From: Methylobacter sp.
Lineage (GTDB): Bacteria > Pseudomonadota > Gammaproteobacteria > Methylococcales > Methylomonadaceae
Direction: 5' to 3'
NCBI RefSeq assembly: GCF_023227905.1
Contig: NZ_JALOCF010000017.1
Location: forward strand, 12,440 to 76,439
Length of the DNA stretch: 64,000 nt
The notes below the pieces were generated by a model. The model was given only the letters and a program-made list of their open reading frames with translations. It was not told the origin of the DNA and did not search any database. A program made the translations under genes and the position numbers. This document shows positions 16,566 through 25,629 of the stretch, piece by piece (within the stretch, counting starts at the first letter, position 1; each line of letters opens with the position of its first letter).

Positions 16566-17733
16566 TCTGGATGTTAAAAAGTTCTTCCGCTGGTGGCTGC
16601 GCGAACTTGACTTTTTAGTGCCTGAAAAAATCAGGCAGCTGATTAATGAGAAACAGGGATTTATTATTGTCCGGCCCGAAAACAATAGGCTGGCGCTGAC
16701 TTACATACTTAATGACCAAGCCGAGCCTTTGGCGGTACTGGAGCGCAACGCCGCAGGAATAGAGCAATATAAAGCCTTGCGTGCCAAGGATGAACGGTTG
16801 GCTAAAGCGAACTTAATACTCCGGCTGACAGGAAACGAAGCGATTCAAAAAGAGCTGGCCTTGCCGGCTGCGGTAAAAGAAAACCTGTCCCAGGTTGTTG
16901 CCTACGAACTTGATCGCTATACGCCATTTAAGGCGGAACAGGTTTATTTTGCGGTTAAGCCGATGGAAGGCGAGCATGAACCTGGGCAAATCAGGGCCAT
17001 GCTGGTGTTGACTCCAAGAGAAACGCTGGATGCCTTATATGAATATATCAGGGCAATGGACATGTCGCCGCTATTCGTCGATTATGAGGCGACGCCAAAC
17101 GATCTTGAGCAACGTTATGATATCTACAATTTATTACCGGAAAACCTAAGGGAAAAACCCGCAACTACGCCGCGTCTGATTTATAGCGGCTTGATTGCCG
17201 GAATATTATTGCTACTGGCTGCCGCGCTGATGCTGCCGGTCTGGTTTGAATCTCAGACGGTCAACACCTTGCAGGAAAAAATCGACGCCATAGAAAAGGA
17301 GGTCAGGGAAGTTAAGGCTTTGCAGCTGGAAATTGATGCGATGATAGATGAGACACGGCTATTAATAGCGGAGAAAAACGCGGCTCCAACCATAGTGGAT
17401 ATGCTGAATACCTTAAGCACGCTAATAAAAGACGATACTTGGATATCCTATGCGCAATACGCGGACAGGAACCTGCAAATACAAGGCGAGTCGCCCTCCG
17501 CGTCGACATTGATCGGCGTTTTGGAGGACTCCGAATTATTTGCCAATGCCCGCTTCGTATCGCCGGTCACTCAGGACAGGGTTACCGGACAGGAGCGGTT
17601 CCAGATTACCGCCGACGTTATTCCGGCAGCCGAGCCTTCCTCCATGCCGACGGCCGCTACACCGGATCCCGGTCGTGCGGCACGCACGCCATCCCAAGCA
17701 AAACCGGGAGGGGCAAATGGCCAAGACCGGTAG
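16540..17733 (+). CDS. gspL: Type II secretion protein GspL (PilM/PilN-like)
   Basis: A 397-residue inner-membrane protein. The cytoplasmic part (about 1-200) resembles the actin-like GspL/PilM domain that docks GspE. One membrane helix lies at about 208-229 (YSGLIAGILLLLAAALMLPV). The periplasmic part (about 230-370) resembles PilN: a coiled coil (TLQEKIDAIEKEVREVKALQ), then DMLNTLSTLIKDDTWISYAQ. The C-terminal tail is Pro/Ala-rich. The gene starts 26 bp before the gspK stop and runs 17 bp into gspM. The fused PilM-PilN plan is the T2SS GspL arrangement. Confidence 0.88.
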   Translation: MPNLNSTIDLDVKKFFRWWLRELDFLVPEKIRQLINEKQGFIIVRPENNRLALTYILNDQAEPLAVLERNAAGIEQYKALRAKDERLAKANLILRLTGNEAIQKELALPAAVKENLSQVVAYELDRYTPFKAEQVYFAVKPMEGEHEPGQIRAMLVLTPRETLDALYEYIRAMDMSPLFVDYEATPNDLEQRYDIYNLLPENLREKPATTPRLIYSGLIAGILLLLAAALMLPVWFESQTVNTLQEKIDAIEKEVREVKALQLEIDAMIDETRLLIAEKNAAPTIVDMLNTLSTLIKDDTWISYAQYADRNLQIQGESPSASTLIGVLEDSELFANARFVSPVTQDRVTGQERFQITADVIPAAEPSSMPTAATPDPGRAARTPSQAKPGGANGQDR

Positions 17734-18355
17734 TCAGCAAATGCAGCGATGGCTGGCCGTCGCGCTGTTGCTTGCAGCGATACTGCTTGTCATCCTCGTC
17801 GTTATCGTACCCGTGGTTAACAAAGGTTTGGAGCTGCACGACGCCAAAAATAATCTTGTTTTCAAGCTACAGCAATATGAGCGGGTTCTGGCAAGAAAAG
17901 ATGCCGTCATTGAAAACATGAGTGTCATAAAAGAGCAGTATCAAGCGCGTGGACTTTTGAATAGGCAGAGTACCCCCGCTCTAGCGTCCGCTGAGGTTCA
18001 GGAGTTTATTAAAAGAACGATTGTAGAGGCCGGCGGACAGTTGAGCAGCACTCAGGCGCTTCCTGTCTCGGCATTTTCTCCCGGCGGCAATGCCCGCTCT
18101 CCTGCCGCCACGCAGCCGGGCAATAAGAATGAATTTAACCGGATAACCGTCAGCGTAAGGATGACAGGCAATAGCCGAGTGTTACGGGCGGTGTTGTACA
18201 AGATAGAAACATCAACCCCGTTGATTATTATCAATCAGATAGAGATAAGGCCGGTACGCGGCGTCAGAAGCAGAGCAACGCGCCAGATAGAACTGAGTAA
18301 CGAACTGGACATCAATTTTCAAGCGGTTAGTTTTATGAGAAAGCAGCCGGAATGA
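17717..18355 (+). CDS. gspM: Type II secretion protein GspM (PilO-like)
   Basis: A 212-residue bitopic inner-membrane protein: one helix at about 12-35 (LAVALLLAAILLVILVVIVP), a periplasmic coiled coil at about 40-75 and a ferredoxin-like domain at about 90-205 (ASAEVQEFIKRTIVEAGGQL, then NRITVSVRMTGNSRVLRAVL). GspM partners GspL to link the ATPase with the periplasmic parts. ATG 17717 has GGGAGGGG just upstream, within the end of gspL; a longer in-frame ORF from 17540 is only an overlap artefact. The next gene starts 4 bp before the stop. Confidence 0.88.
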   Translation: MAKTGSQQMQRWLAVALLLAAILLVILVVIVPVVNKGLELHDAKNNLVFKLQQYERVLARKDAVIENMSVIKEQYQARGLLNRQSTPALASAEVQEFIKRTIVEAGGQLSSTQALPVSAFSPGGNARSPAATQPGNKNEFNRITVSVRMTGNSRVLRAVLYKIETSTPLIIINQIEIRPVRGVRSRATRQIELSNELDINFQAVSFMRKQPE

Positions 18356-18993
18356 ATATTAAACTTATAAAATTGCTGGTAGCTGTCGGCATAGGCCTGT
18401 GCTTGGTTATTGCCGGAGAATGGTTATACGCGCACTATATGAGGGAGCGTTTATTGACATCAATCTCCTCGGAGAAACCGCAAGAGTATAAAGCGGATCA
18501 GTTGCCCGACATAGAACTGACACGCCAGCCGGAAGACAATTACGTTGATCTGGTTGCCAGGCCGTTATTTATTAAAGGCAGAAGACCTGTCGATGAGCCG
18601 GTTCGTGAGACAGGGCAAGCTGCCACTAAAACAGAGACTTTCGATTGGCAACTGACCGGCGTTTACAGTACCAAGAAAACCGTATCGGCGTTATTCAGCC
18701 GGGCTAAATCAAAAGTTGCCAAGGATAATCACCGAAAAATAACCGTAGGCGAAGATCTTGACGGCTGGAAACTGACCGAAATAAACAAGGACAGGGCCTT
18801 ACTCAAACAGGGCAGTAAAGAGAAAGAACTATTGCTTCGAAAACCAAAATTAAAAACACCATTGCCTGGCGCGAATGGCACAGTGCCGCCTGCTCCTGCT
18901 TCGGCCCCTGCTCCGGCCGCAACACCTGAATCTGAACCGCCACCGCCGCCTCCACAAGACAATAACGGAGACGCATCTGAGGGTAACCAATGA
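18352..18993 (+). CDS. GspN/GspC-like HR-domain protein
   Basis: A 213-residue protein with one N-terminal membrane helix (about 7-27), a linker and a beta domain at about 60-165 (VDLVARPLFIKGRRPV, FDWQLTGVYSTKKTVSALFS, ITVGEDLDGWKLTEINKDRA) resembling the homology region of GspC, which couples the inner-membrane platform to the secretin. There is no PDZ or coiled-coil module. The last 45 residues are almost all Pro, Ala, Glu and Gly, including a run of six Pro. No other gspC is in the operon, so this is probably the functional substitute. It lies between gspM and gspD with 4-bp overlaps on both sides. Confidence 0.7.
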   Translation: MNIKLIKLLVAVGIGLCLVIAGEWLYAHYMRERLLTSISSEKPQEYKADQLPDIELTRQPEDNYVDLVARPLFIKGRRPVDEPVRETGQAATKTETFDWQLTGVYSTKKTVSALFSRAKSKVAKDNHRKITVGEDLDGWKLTEINKDRALLKQGSKEKELLLRKPKLKTPLPGANGTVPPAPASAPAPAATPESEPPPPPPQDNNGDASEGNQ

Positions 18994-21176
18994 TAAATAT
19001 AAAAACAATAACAACAGCTTCCTGTTTAGTGGCCGTAGGTTTAACACTTTCAAGTTGTGAATTACTCGGACCCAGACAGGCCGCCAAACTGCCGTTGACG
19101 CCGATCAAAAAAGATCAACCCGATGAGGTTATAAAAGAACTGCAAAACAAAGTGCCGACTACCGGAGCAACGGAGACCCTGCCTGAATTATATCCCGGCA
19201 CCAACCGGTTTGTGAGCGAGACAACAACGCCGCACAGGAGAGGCAAGAGCGCTGGCGAAGGCGCATACAGCCTTAATTTCGACGAAGCCGATTTGGGTGA
19301 AGTGGCCAAAGTGGTGTTAAGCGACATCCTCGGACTGAACTACGTACTCAGCCCCAAAGTGGCAGGCAAGGTTACCCTGCAAACCACCGAGCCCTTAGCG
19401 AAGGACGAACTCATTCCCACCCTGGAAATGCTGCTGCGCATGAATAATGCCGTGTTGATCAGGGATGCGAATATTTACCATATCGAACCGGCCAGCGAAG
19501 CTATGTACAGTTCCGGTTTTTCAGCCCCTAGCGGCGCCGGCAAGACAGGCTTCCAGGTCAGGGTTATCCCGGTCAGAAATGTTCCCGTACAAGACATTGC
19601 CGATGTGATAAAACCGCTGGTGCAGGAAAAGACCATTCTCAATGTCGATGCCTCGCGCAATATCCTGATTGCGTCCGGCACCCCTGATGAAGTGGGCCGG
19701 GTAATGGACATGGTCAGCACTTTTGATATTAATACGTTGAGGGGGCGATCGTTCGGCCTGTTTCCCTTGGCGCATGTTGAACCGGAAACACTCATCAAAG
19801 AACTGGAGGAAATTTTTTATAAAAAAGGCAAAGAGGGAGACGGAGGCAATGAGTTTTTCCGCTTTATTCCCGTTGAAAGATTGAATGCCGTTATGGCGAT
19901 TACGCATCAGGCCAGCTATTTAAGAGATATTGAAAACTGGGTATCCCGTCTGGATAAGGCGAATACAGCTTCCGGCGGTGGCGTGAATGTCTACAGGGTT
20001 CAAAATGTCGATGCTGAAGAACTGGCGGCAACGTTAAATGAGATTTTTACCGGCGCCGCCAGAAAAGAAAGACCTGCCAAGGTCGCACCAGGGCAAAATG
20101 CGGCTGAAGTAAGCAATAAACAGGCGAGTGACAAACAGCCCAGGAAACCATCAACCGGTACAGGTTCCACGCAAACCGGAGATGCGGAAGTGGCCAATGT
20201 GGGCGAGGTGAAAATTATTTCTGACGTCGCCAATAATTCGGTGGTTGTAGTTTCCACACCGCAGGAGTATGAAGTGATACTCCCCATCATCAAGCAGTTG
20301 GATGTATTGCCGCTGCAAGTGCTGATTGATGCGTCCGTGGTCTCGGTTAGGCTGACGGATAATTTACAGTACGGCATAGAGTGGTTTTTAAGCCAGGGAG
20401 ACACTGCAATCGGTAGCAATTTAGGCGGACAAGGCGGATTGAGTGGAGTTAATCTGGGAAATCTGGCTGTTGCTGGGGCCCAAGCCTTTGGCACGGGGGG
20501 GCTCAGCTTGGTACAGAACTCAAGTGATATAAAAGCTGTCTTGCATGCGGAAGCCAGCAAAGGTAACGTTAATGTCATTTCATCACCGTCTTTAATGGTG
20601 TTGAATAATCAGCAAGCGAAAATAAATGTCGGTCAACAAGTGCCCATATCAACCGGCACCTCATCGATTCCACTCGCTGGCGGGGCGGTGGCTCCCTCCT
20701 TTGCTCAATCCAATACAATTCAATACAAGGATACCGGTGTCACCCTGGAAGTTACGCCCAGGGTGAATGCGAACGGTATGGTTATTATGGAAATCAAACA
20801 AATTGTTAGTAGCGTAGTGAATGTACCGGCTACAGCTTCTGCTACTCAACAACAAACTCCTACCATTGATAAAAAAGAGATTGAAAGCTCCGTGGCTGTA
20901 CGAGACGGGGAATCGATAGTATTAGGCGGCCTGATTGATGAACAAGACACTGAGAACAGAGATGGGGTTCCTTTTTTACACGATCTTCCGTTGATAGGGC
21001 CATTATTCGGCAATACTTCTCATGATAAAACTAAAAATGAACTGGTTGTCCTGATCACGCCGCGCGTAGTAAAAAGCAAGCAGGATTCCAGGTTGATTTC
21101 TGATGAGTTCAAACGGAAATTAACCGGAATTTATGAGGAAAGACCCGTTGTTCCAGAGGTCTCGGTAGTGCAATAG
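18990..21176 (+). CDS. gspD: Type II secretin GspD
   Basis: A 728-residue outer-membrane secretin, the exit pore. Seen: a lipoprotein signal with lipobox LSSC and Cys23, an N0 domain (about 90-165, YSLNFDEADLGEVAKVVLSD), N1 (about 175-250, FQVRVIPVRNVPVQDIADVI), N2 and N3 (to about 445) with a Lys/Pro/Thr-rich insertion near 365-405, then the secretin core (about 450-700) with SPSLMVLNNQQAKINVGQQV and VRDGESIVLGGLI. A lipid anchor could allow pilotin-independent targeting. It is the last gene of the gsp operon, whereas gspD is often near the front in enterobacterial operons. Confidence 0.95.
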   Translation: MINIKTITTASCLVAVGLTLSSCELLGPRQAAKLPLTPIKKDQPDEVIKELQNKVPTTGATETLPELYPGTNRFVSETTTPHRRGKSAGEGAYSLNFDEADLGEVAKVVLSDILGLNYVLSPKVAGKVTLQTTEPLAKDELIPTLEMLLRMNNAVLIRDANIYHIEPASEAMYSSGFSAPSGAGKTGFQVRVIPVRNVPVQDIADVIKPLVQEKTILNVDASRNILIASGTPDEVGRVMDMVSTFDINTLRGRSFGLFPLAHVEPETLIKELEEIFYKKGKEGDGGNEFFRFIPVERLNAVMAITHQASYLRDIENWVSRLDKANTASGGGVNVYRVQNVDAEELAATLNEIFTGAARKERPAKVAPGQNAAEVSNKQASDKQPRKPSTGTGSTQTGDAEVANVGEVKIISDVANNSVVVVSTPQEYEVILPIIKQLDVLPLQVLIDASVVSVRLTDNLQYGIEWFLSQGDTAIGSNLGGQGGLSGVNLGNLAVAGAQAFGTGGLSLVQNSSDIKAVLHAEASKGNVNVISSPSLMVLNNQQAKINVGQQVPISTGTSSIPLAGGAVAPSFAQSNTIQYKDTGVTLEVTPRVNANGMVIMEIKQIVSSVVNVPATASATQQQTPTIDKKEIESSVAVRDGESIVLGGLIDEQDTENRDGVPFLHDLPLIGPLFGNTSHDKTKNELVVLITPRVVKSKQDSRLISDEFKRKLTGIYEERPVVPEVSVVQ

Positions 21177-21181
21177 TTGAG

Positions 21182-21350
21182 AGGGCGCCGCTGGCAGGTA
21201 TGCCGCTTCGGCATATCGCCGCGCTTGCTCCTGCATTGCCTACAGGGATGTAGGTACTTAGCGTGAGCACGACTGTCATGGATGCAGGAGGTAGAGCAAT
21301 GCAGGAGCAATTGCCGAGGAGCGGAAGCTGCGCCTAAAGCGCTATTTCGA
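21182..21350. repeat. Dispersed repeat, copy 1
   Basis: Intergenic repeat after gspD. The core GGATGCAGGAGGTAGAGCAA at about 21280-21299 followed by TGCAGGAGCAATTGCCGAG recurs at 39184-39315 (reverse), 44378-44477 and, in part, 61315-61385. The copy also holds a small inverted repeat (ATGCCGCTTCGGCAT, near 21200) and an inward pair of TGCTCCTGCATTGC and GCAATGCAGGAGCA, which can fold as a long hairpin at about 21227-21310. It may end transcription of the gsp operon. Confidence 0.7.
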
Positions 21351-21422
21351 GAGCAGCAATAAATTTGCCGGCTGTAGATGAAGGGCGCAAACCGGGCGCA
21401 ACGGCCCGGTCTGCCGACAAGC

Positions 21423-22076
21423 TTAGCGGGTAATAACTTCGGTACCTTTGCCGATCAGCACCACGTCTGCGGGGCGCATTGCAAAAATGCCGACGGTGAC
21501 CACGCCGGTAATGTTGTTGATGATTTGTTCCAGCTTGATCGGGTCGATAATGTCCAGGTTGTGCACATCGAGAATCACGTTGTGGTTATCGGTGACGACA
21601 TTTTCCCGCCACACCGGTTGACCGCCTAATTTAACCAGTTCTCTGGCGACATAGCTTCTGGCCATCGGGATCACTTCAACCGGCAACGGGAACTTGCCCA
21701 GCACATCGACGCATTTGCTTTCATCAACAATACACACAAACTTTTTACTGGCTGCGGCAATGATTTTTTCGCGGGTTAGTGCGCCGCCGCCGCCTTTAAC
21801 CATGTGTTTATGCGGAGTCACTTCATCAGCGCCGTCGACGTAAACATCCAGCGTGCCGACCGCGTTCAGGTCCAGCACAGGAATGCCGACTTTTTTCAAC
21901 TGGGCTGTGCTCATTTCAGAACTGGAAACCGCGCCTTCAATATCCGCCTTAAAGTCGGCCAAATAATCAATGAAGTGCTTGACCGTAGAGCCCGTGCCTA
22001 CGCCGACGATAGAAACATCTTTAATATAATGTAACGCGGCTTGGGCCACTTTTTGTTTTAATTCATCTTGAGTCAT
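21423..22076 (-). CDS. rpiA: Ribose-5-phosphate isomerase A
   Basis: A 217-residue cytoplasmic enzyme that interconverts ribose 5-phosphate and ribulose 5-phosphate in the pentose phosphate pathway and, in methanotrophs, the ribulose monophosphate cycle. Family motifs seen: GVGTGSTVKHFID (about 26-38), VDGADEV (about 79-85), KGGGGALTREKI (about 92-103) with the catalytic Glu, and GKFPLPVEVIP. Length is typical (E. coli RpiA is 219 aa). It is convergent with gspD and divergent from recC. Confidence 0.96.
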   Translation of the reverse strand: MTQDELKQKVAQAALHYIKDVSIVGVGTGSTVKHFIDYLADFKADIEGAVSSSEMSTAQLKKVGIPVLDLNAVGTLDVYVDGADEVTPHKHMVKGGGGALTREKIIAAASKKFVCIVDESKCVDVLGKFPLPVEVIPMARSYVARELVKLGGQPVWRENVVTDNHNVILDVHNLDIIDPIKLEQIINNITGVVTVGIFAMRPADVVLIGKGTEVITR

Positions 22077-22184
22077 GAGGCTTCCTGATTTTAGTTAAGG
22101 GTAAGTAAATGGTGTGTGATAATACCGCAGAACCAAAGATTCCTCAGCTGATTTTTAAAATGCCCACGATAAATTCAAGCGCTC

Positions 22185-25100
22185 ATGTTCATTCTGCACA
22201 GCTCCAATAAAACCGAAAATCTGGTCCTTCACCTGACCGCCGTCATCGAAAACTCGCCGCTGACATCGCCCTTTGCCAAGGAAGTTTTTTTGATTCAAAG
22301 TCAGGGCATGGAGCGCTGGTTATCGCAGCAATTAGCCAGCCAATTCAAAGTCTGGGGCAATTACCAATTTTTATTTCCGGGCAAGTTTTTCAGCTCCCTG
22401 GCGCAGAACATCGACAGCCGTTTAAGCGATGCGGCTTTCGAGCGTAATTTGATGCTGTGGCGGATAGAGGCTTTGTTACGCAGGCTCGACGGCGAGGTGT
22501 TTTTACCGTTGACGCAATACCTGTCCGGCGAAAATGTCGCCTTAAAACGCTATCAACTGGCACAGCAGCTATCGCAGATTTTCGACCAGTACCAGATGAT
22601 GCGGCCGGATATGCTGGAAGCCTGGCAAAAGGGCCGGTTGCTGTATCAAACAACAACCGAAGCATGGCAGCATGCACTGTGGCTGCAAATAACCGAACAG
22701 ACCGGCAGCAAGCATCGCGGCTCGTTGTGGCTGGATGTGATCGCCAAACTCAATGGCGCAGAGGAAGGCGCATTCAGTTCGCAGCTGCCGGAGCGGATTT
22801 CGGTGTTTGGGCTTAATACCATGCCGCCGTTATTCTTGAGCTATTTACAAGGCCTGTCCAAGCATTGCCAGTTGCATCTTTTCCTGCTCAATCCGGCGCA
22901 GGATTTCTGGGCCGATCTGGCCGGTAAAAGGCAGCGCACCCTTGACGAAAGCTTTAGCGGGCATCCGTTGTTATCAACCTTAGGCCAGCAGGGACGCGAA
23001 TTTCAGGAAATGCTGCTGGAGCAGGCGCAGTTCGATTTCGAACCGGAAAGCTTTGAGCCGAGCGAGGCGCGCACTAATCTGCAATGGCTGCAAAACGGCA
23101 TCTTGAATAACCGGCTGGACGGTCAGGCTTTACAAGCGGACAACTCCATCAGCATCCATGCCTGCCACTCCCGGATGCGCGAAGTGGAAGTGCTAAAAAA
23201 CCAGTTGCTGCAAGCGCTGGAAAACGATGCAACGCTGGAGCTGCGCGATATTGTAGTCATGGCGCCGGATATTCAGGTGTATGAGCCGTTTATTTCCGCC
23301 GTGTTCGACGATATTCAACATGCCATCGCTGACCGAAGCCTGCGCCTAAGCAACAACGCGCTGGATGCGTTCATCCGTTTTTTGGATTTAAGCCAAAGCC
23401 GTTTCGGTTGGCAGACGGTAGTGGATTTGCTGGAGCAGCCAGTGGTATATCCGGGCTTCGGTTTGTTCGAGACCGACCTGGAATTGATCAAACATTGGGT
23501 GCGGGATACCCATGTACGTTGGGGGCGGTCGGCGCAACACAAGCAGGAACTCGGCCTGCCCGAGCTTAGCGAAAACACCTGGCAAGCGACATTGGACAGG
23601 TTGCTGATGGGCTATGCGGTGGGCAGCGATCAGGATTTTGTTGCGGCGGTGCTGCCTTACCGGGATATTGAAGGCTCATCGGCGCAGGCCTTGGGAAGCC
23701 TGTGCGATTTTATGCAGCTGCTGTTTAAAGCCAGCAAGGAGCTCAAGCAAGCAAAACCGTTAAAAAACTGGAGTACGCAGCTTTATTATTATGCAGACCA
23801 GTTATTGGCGGCGGCGGAACCGGTCGAGCGTCAGCAGCTTAACGAACTGTTGGCGGAGTTATCCGCCGAGCTGGCCACAGTGCATAATGACGATGTCGAT
23901 CTGCAAGTCATCATCAGCTGGCTGAAAGGCATGGTTGCCGAGCATAAATCGGCGAACGGTTTTTTGCGCGGACAGCTGACTTTTTGCTCGATGTTGCCGA
24001 TGCGCTCCATTCCCTTCAAGGTGATTGCGCTGCTAGGCATGAATGACGGCGAGTTTCCGAAAATCGACCGCCCCCCGACCTTTGATCTGCTGGCTAAAGA
24101 CTTTCGCAAAGGCGACCGCTCGCACCGCAGCGATGACCGCTACCAGTTCCTGGAGATCCTGCTGTCGGCCAGACAGCAATTGATCGTGACCTATATCGGC
24201 CAGTCGATCAGCCATAACGATTCCATTCCGCCGTCGGTAGTGATCAGCGAATTGCTGGAAGCTTTACCGTGTGAAGGCGGCCTGATTACCCGGCATCCCT
24301 TGCAACCGTTCAGCCGACGCTATTTTGACGGAACGGAAAATCTGTTCAGCTTTTCCGAGCCCGATTGCGAAACCGCAAAGGCGTTATCCGGCAGGGGCAA
24401 CCAAGCCGCTATAGGGTTGTGGTGGCAAGGAACAATCCCTGAAACAAATGTGGGAACGGAAGTGATCGATCTGAGCGAATTGTTCAGTTTTTTCCGGCAT
24501 CCCCAACGTCATTTCATGCAACGGCAAATGGATCTGCGCTTTACCGGCATGAGGGCCAATGCCGAAGAGCGCGAGCCGTTCAGCATTGCCAAGCTGGAAG
24601 GTTACGGTATTTATCATGAATGGATACACGACGGATTAAACGGCAAGCCGGTATCGGTAAAAAAACTCCAGGCGCAGGGGCGGTGGCTGGCAGGTGTGCC
24701 GGGCGAGTTGGAGTTTGAGCGGCAGCAGCGCGTGATTAATGAATTTATCATGCGAATAAAAGGTAAAAATCTGGGCGCGCCCTTGGATGATTTGCCGATC
24801 GACATCACCGTCGGCGGTTACCGCCTGGTAGGCAAACTCGGCAATCGTTATGAATGCGGCAGCCTGTTTTATCGCTATGCCGACCTTAAGGGCAGGGACT
24901 TTATCTGTGCCTTATTGCATCACCTGATTATTAACCGGCACCAAGAGCACTCGACGTTTTTACTCAGTACCGATGAAGACTTAGGCTGGCTGCCTGAACA
25001 TTGTCAGCCGGAACATCTGACCGGACTGATCCAAATATACCAACTCGGCCAAAGACAGCCCGATGCGTTTTTTGTGGATCCGGCGCTGGCGTACATTAAG

Positions 25101-25310
25101 CAGGCCCACAAGCTGTCAGCCGGCAACCGGGCGTCAAGGTCTGCGCTGAACGCCGCCATAGAGCAACTGTCCAGAATCGCCCAGCAGCCCTACGAGCCGG
25201 AACTCCGGCGGCTTTACGGCAATGTGTTGGATATCGGGCTGGTGCTGGGAGAATCGTTTGAGCAGCAATGCCAGACTCTTTTGCAGCCGATGTGGAATGC
25301 AGTGCATTAA
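22185..25310 (+). CDS. recC: Exodeoxyribonuclease V gamma subunit RecC
   Basis: A 1041-residue RecC protein of the RecBCD helicase-nuclease that resects double-strand ends and recognises Chi. Seen: the N-terminal QSQGMERWLSQQLA and FPGKFFSSLAQ motifs (about 38-70), a SF1-helicase-like fold with degenerate motifs (IHACHSRMREVEVLKNQLL at about 322-340) and the central MRSIPFKVIALLGMNDGEFP and RSDDRYQFLEILLSAR motifs. The length is near the family norm (E. coli 1122 aa). recB and recD usually follow recC, but here a 300-bp repeat-rich gap and a minus-strand gene follow, so they must be elsewhere. Confidence 0.95.
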   Translation: MFILHSSNKTENLVLHLTAVIENSPLTSPFAKEVFLIQSQGMERWLSQQLASQFKVWGNYQFLFPGKFFSSLAQNIDSRLSDAAFERNLMLWRIEALLRRLDGEVFLPLTQYLSGENVALKRYQLAQQLSQIFDQYQMMRPDMLEAWQKGRLLYQTTTEAWQHALWLQITEQTGSKHRGSLWLDVIAKLNGAEEGAFSSQLPERISVFGLNTMPPLFLSYLQGLSKHCQLHLFLLNPAQDFWADLAGKRQRTLDESFSGHPLLSTLGQQGREFQEMLLEQAQFDFEPESFEPSEARTNLQWLQNGILNNRLDGQALQADNSISIHACHSRMREVEVLKNQLLQALENDATLELRDIVVMAPDIQVYEPFISAVFDDIQHAIADRSLRLSNNALDAFIRFLDLSQSRFGWQTVVDLLEQPVVYPGFGLFETDLELIKHWVRDTHVRWGRSAQHKQELGLPELSENTWQATLDRLLMGYAVGSDQDFVAAVLPYRDIEGSSAQALGSLCDFMQLLFKASKELKQAKPLKNWSTQLYYYADQLLAAAEPVERQQLNELLAELSAELATVHNDDVDLQVIISWLKGMVAEHKSANGFLRGQLTFCSMLPMRSIPFKVIALLGMNDGEFPKIDRPPTFDLLAKDFRKGDRSHRSDDRYQFLEILLSARQQLIVTYIGQSISHNDSIPPSVVISELLEALPCEGGLITRHPLQPFSRRYFDGTENLFSFSEPDCETAKALSGRGNQAAIGLWWQGTIPETNVGTEVIDLSELFSFFRHPQRHFMQRQMDLRFTGMRANAEEREPFSIAKLEGYGIYHEWIHDGLNGKPVSVKKLQAQGRWLAGVPGELEFERQQRVINEFIMRIKGKNLGAPLDDLPIDITVGGYRLVGKLGNRYECGSLFYRYADLKGRDFICALLHHLIINRHQEHSTFLLSTDEDLGWLPEHCQPEHLTGLIQIYQLGQRQPDAFFVDPALAYIKQAHKLSAGNRASRSALNAAIEQLSRIAQQPYEPELRRLYGNVLDIGLVLGESFEQQCQTLLQPMWNAVH

Positions 25311-25406
25311 GAACTTAAATGCGACGAAAGCGGCAATCTCCGGTGCTTTGATCCCAAGGGCTTCCGGCTTTTTCTGATTAAGTACAGAGTATCGCTATTG
25401 AGCCGG

Positions 25407-25444
25407 ACAAAAAAATGCCGGCCTGATCGTTACCGGCCGGCATT
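25407..25444 (-). terminator. Rho-independent terminator, duplicated copy A
   Basis: On the minus strand a GC-rich stem (AATGCCGGCC at 25414-25423 pairing with GGCCGGCATT at 25435-25444) is followed by a run of about seven T. It lies about 185 bases beyond the 25630-26148 gene. The surrounding block 25397-25449 is almost identical to 26286-26339, so the terminator has been duplicated. Confidence 0.8.
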
Positions 25445-25457
25445 AGCTGAAGTCCCG

Positions 25458-25488
25458 TAGGTCGGGCATGCTGTTTATGCCCGACCTA
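25458..25488. repeat. REP-like hairpin
   Basis: A perfect 12-bp inverted repeat, TAGGTCGGGCAT (25458-25469) and ATGCCCGACCTA (25477-25488), with a 7-base loop. A partial third arm (GTCCGACCTAC) lies near 25528. Such GTAGGTCGGGC palindromes are common intergenic repeats in environmental bacteria. It has no T-tract. Confidence 0.7.
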
Positions 25489-25553
25489 TAGACTTCAAAT
25501 ATCGGCCAACGAAAAAGCTGTTGTCCGACCTACCCGGTAAACCAAAGGAAAAA

Positions 25554-25585
25554 CTTCGTGTCCTTCGTGTTCTCTGTGGTGAATA
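25554..25585. repeat. CTTCGTG-type interspersed repeat
   Basis: The phrase CTTCGTGTCCTTCGTGTTCTC... followed by GTGGTGAATAA belongs to the same repeat family as 38952-38979 and 40045-40118, made of CACGAAG units. It carries no coding signal. The rest of the 25311-25629 gap is the terminator and REP hairpin. Confidence 0.7.
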
Positions 25586-25629
25586 ATTGTTTATCCCGGC
25601 TTGGATAATACTTTTTAACATACTCGCAA

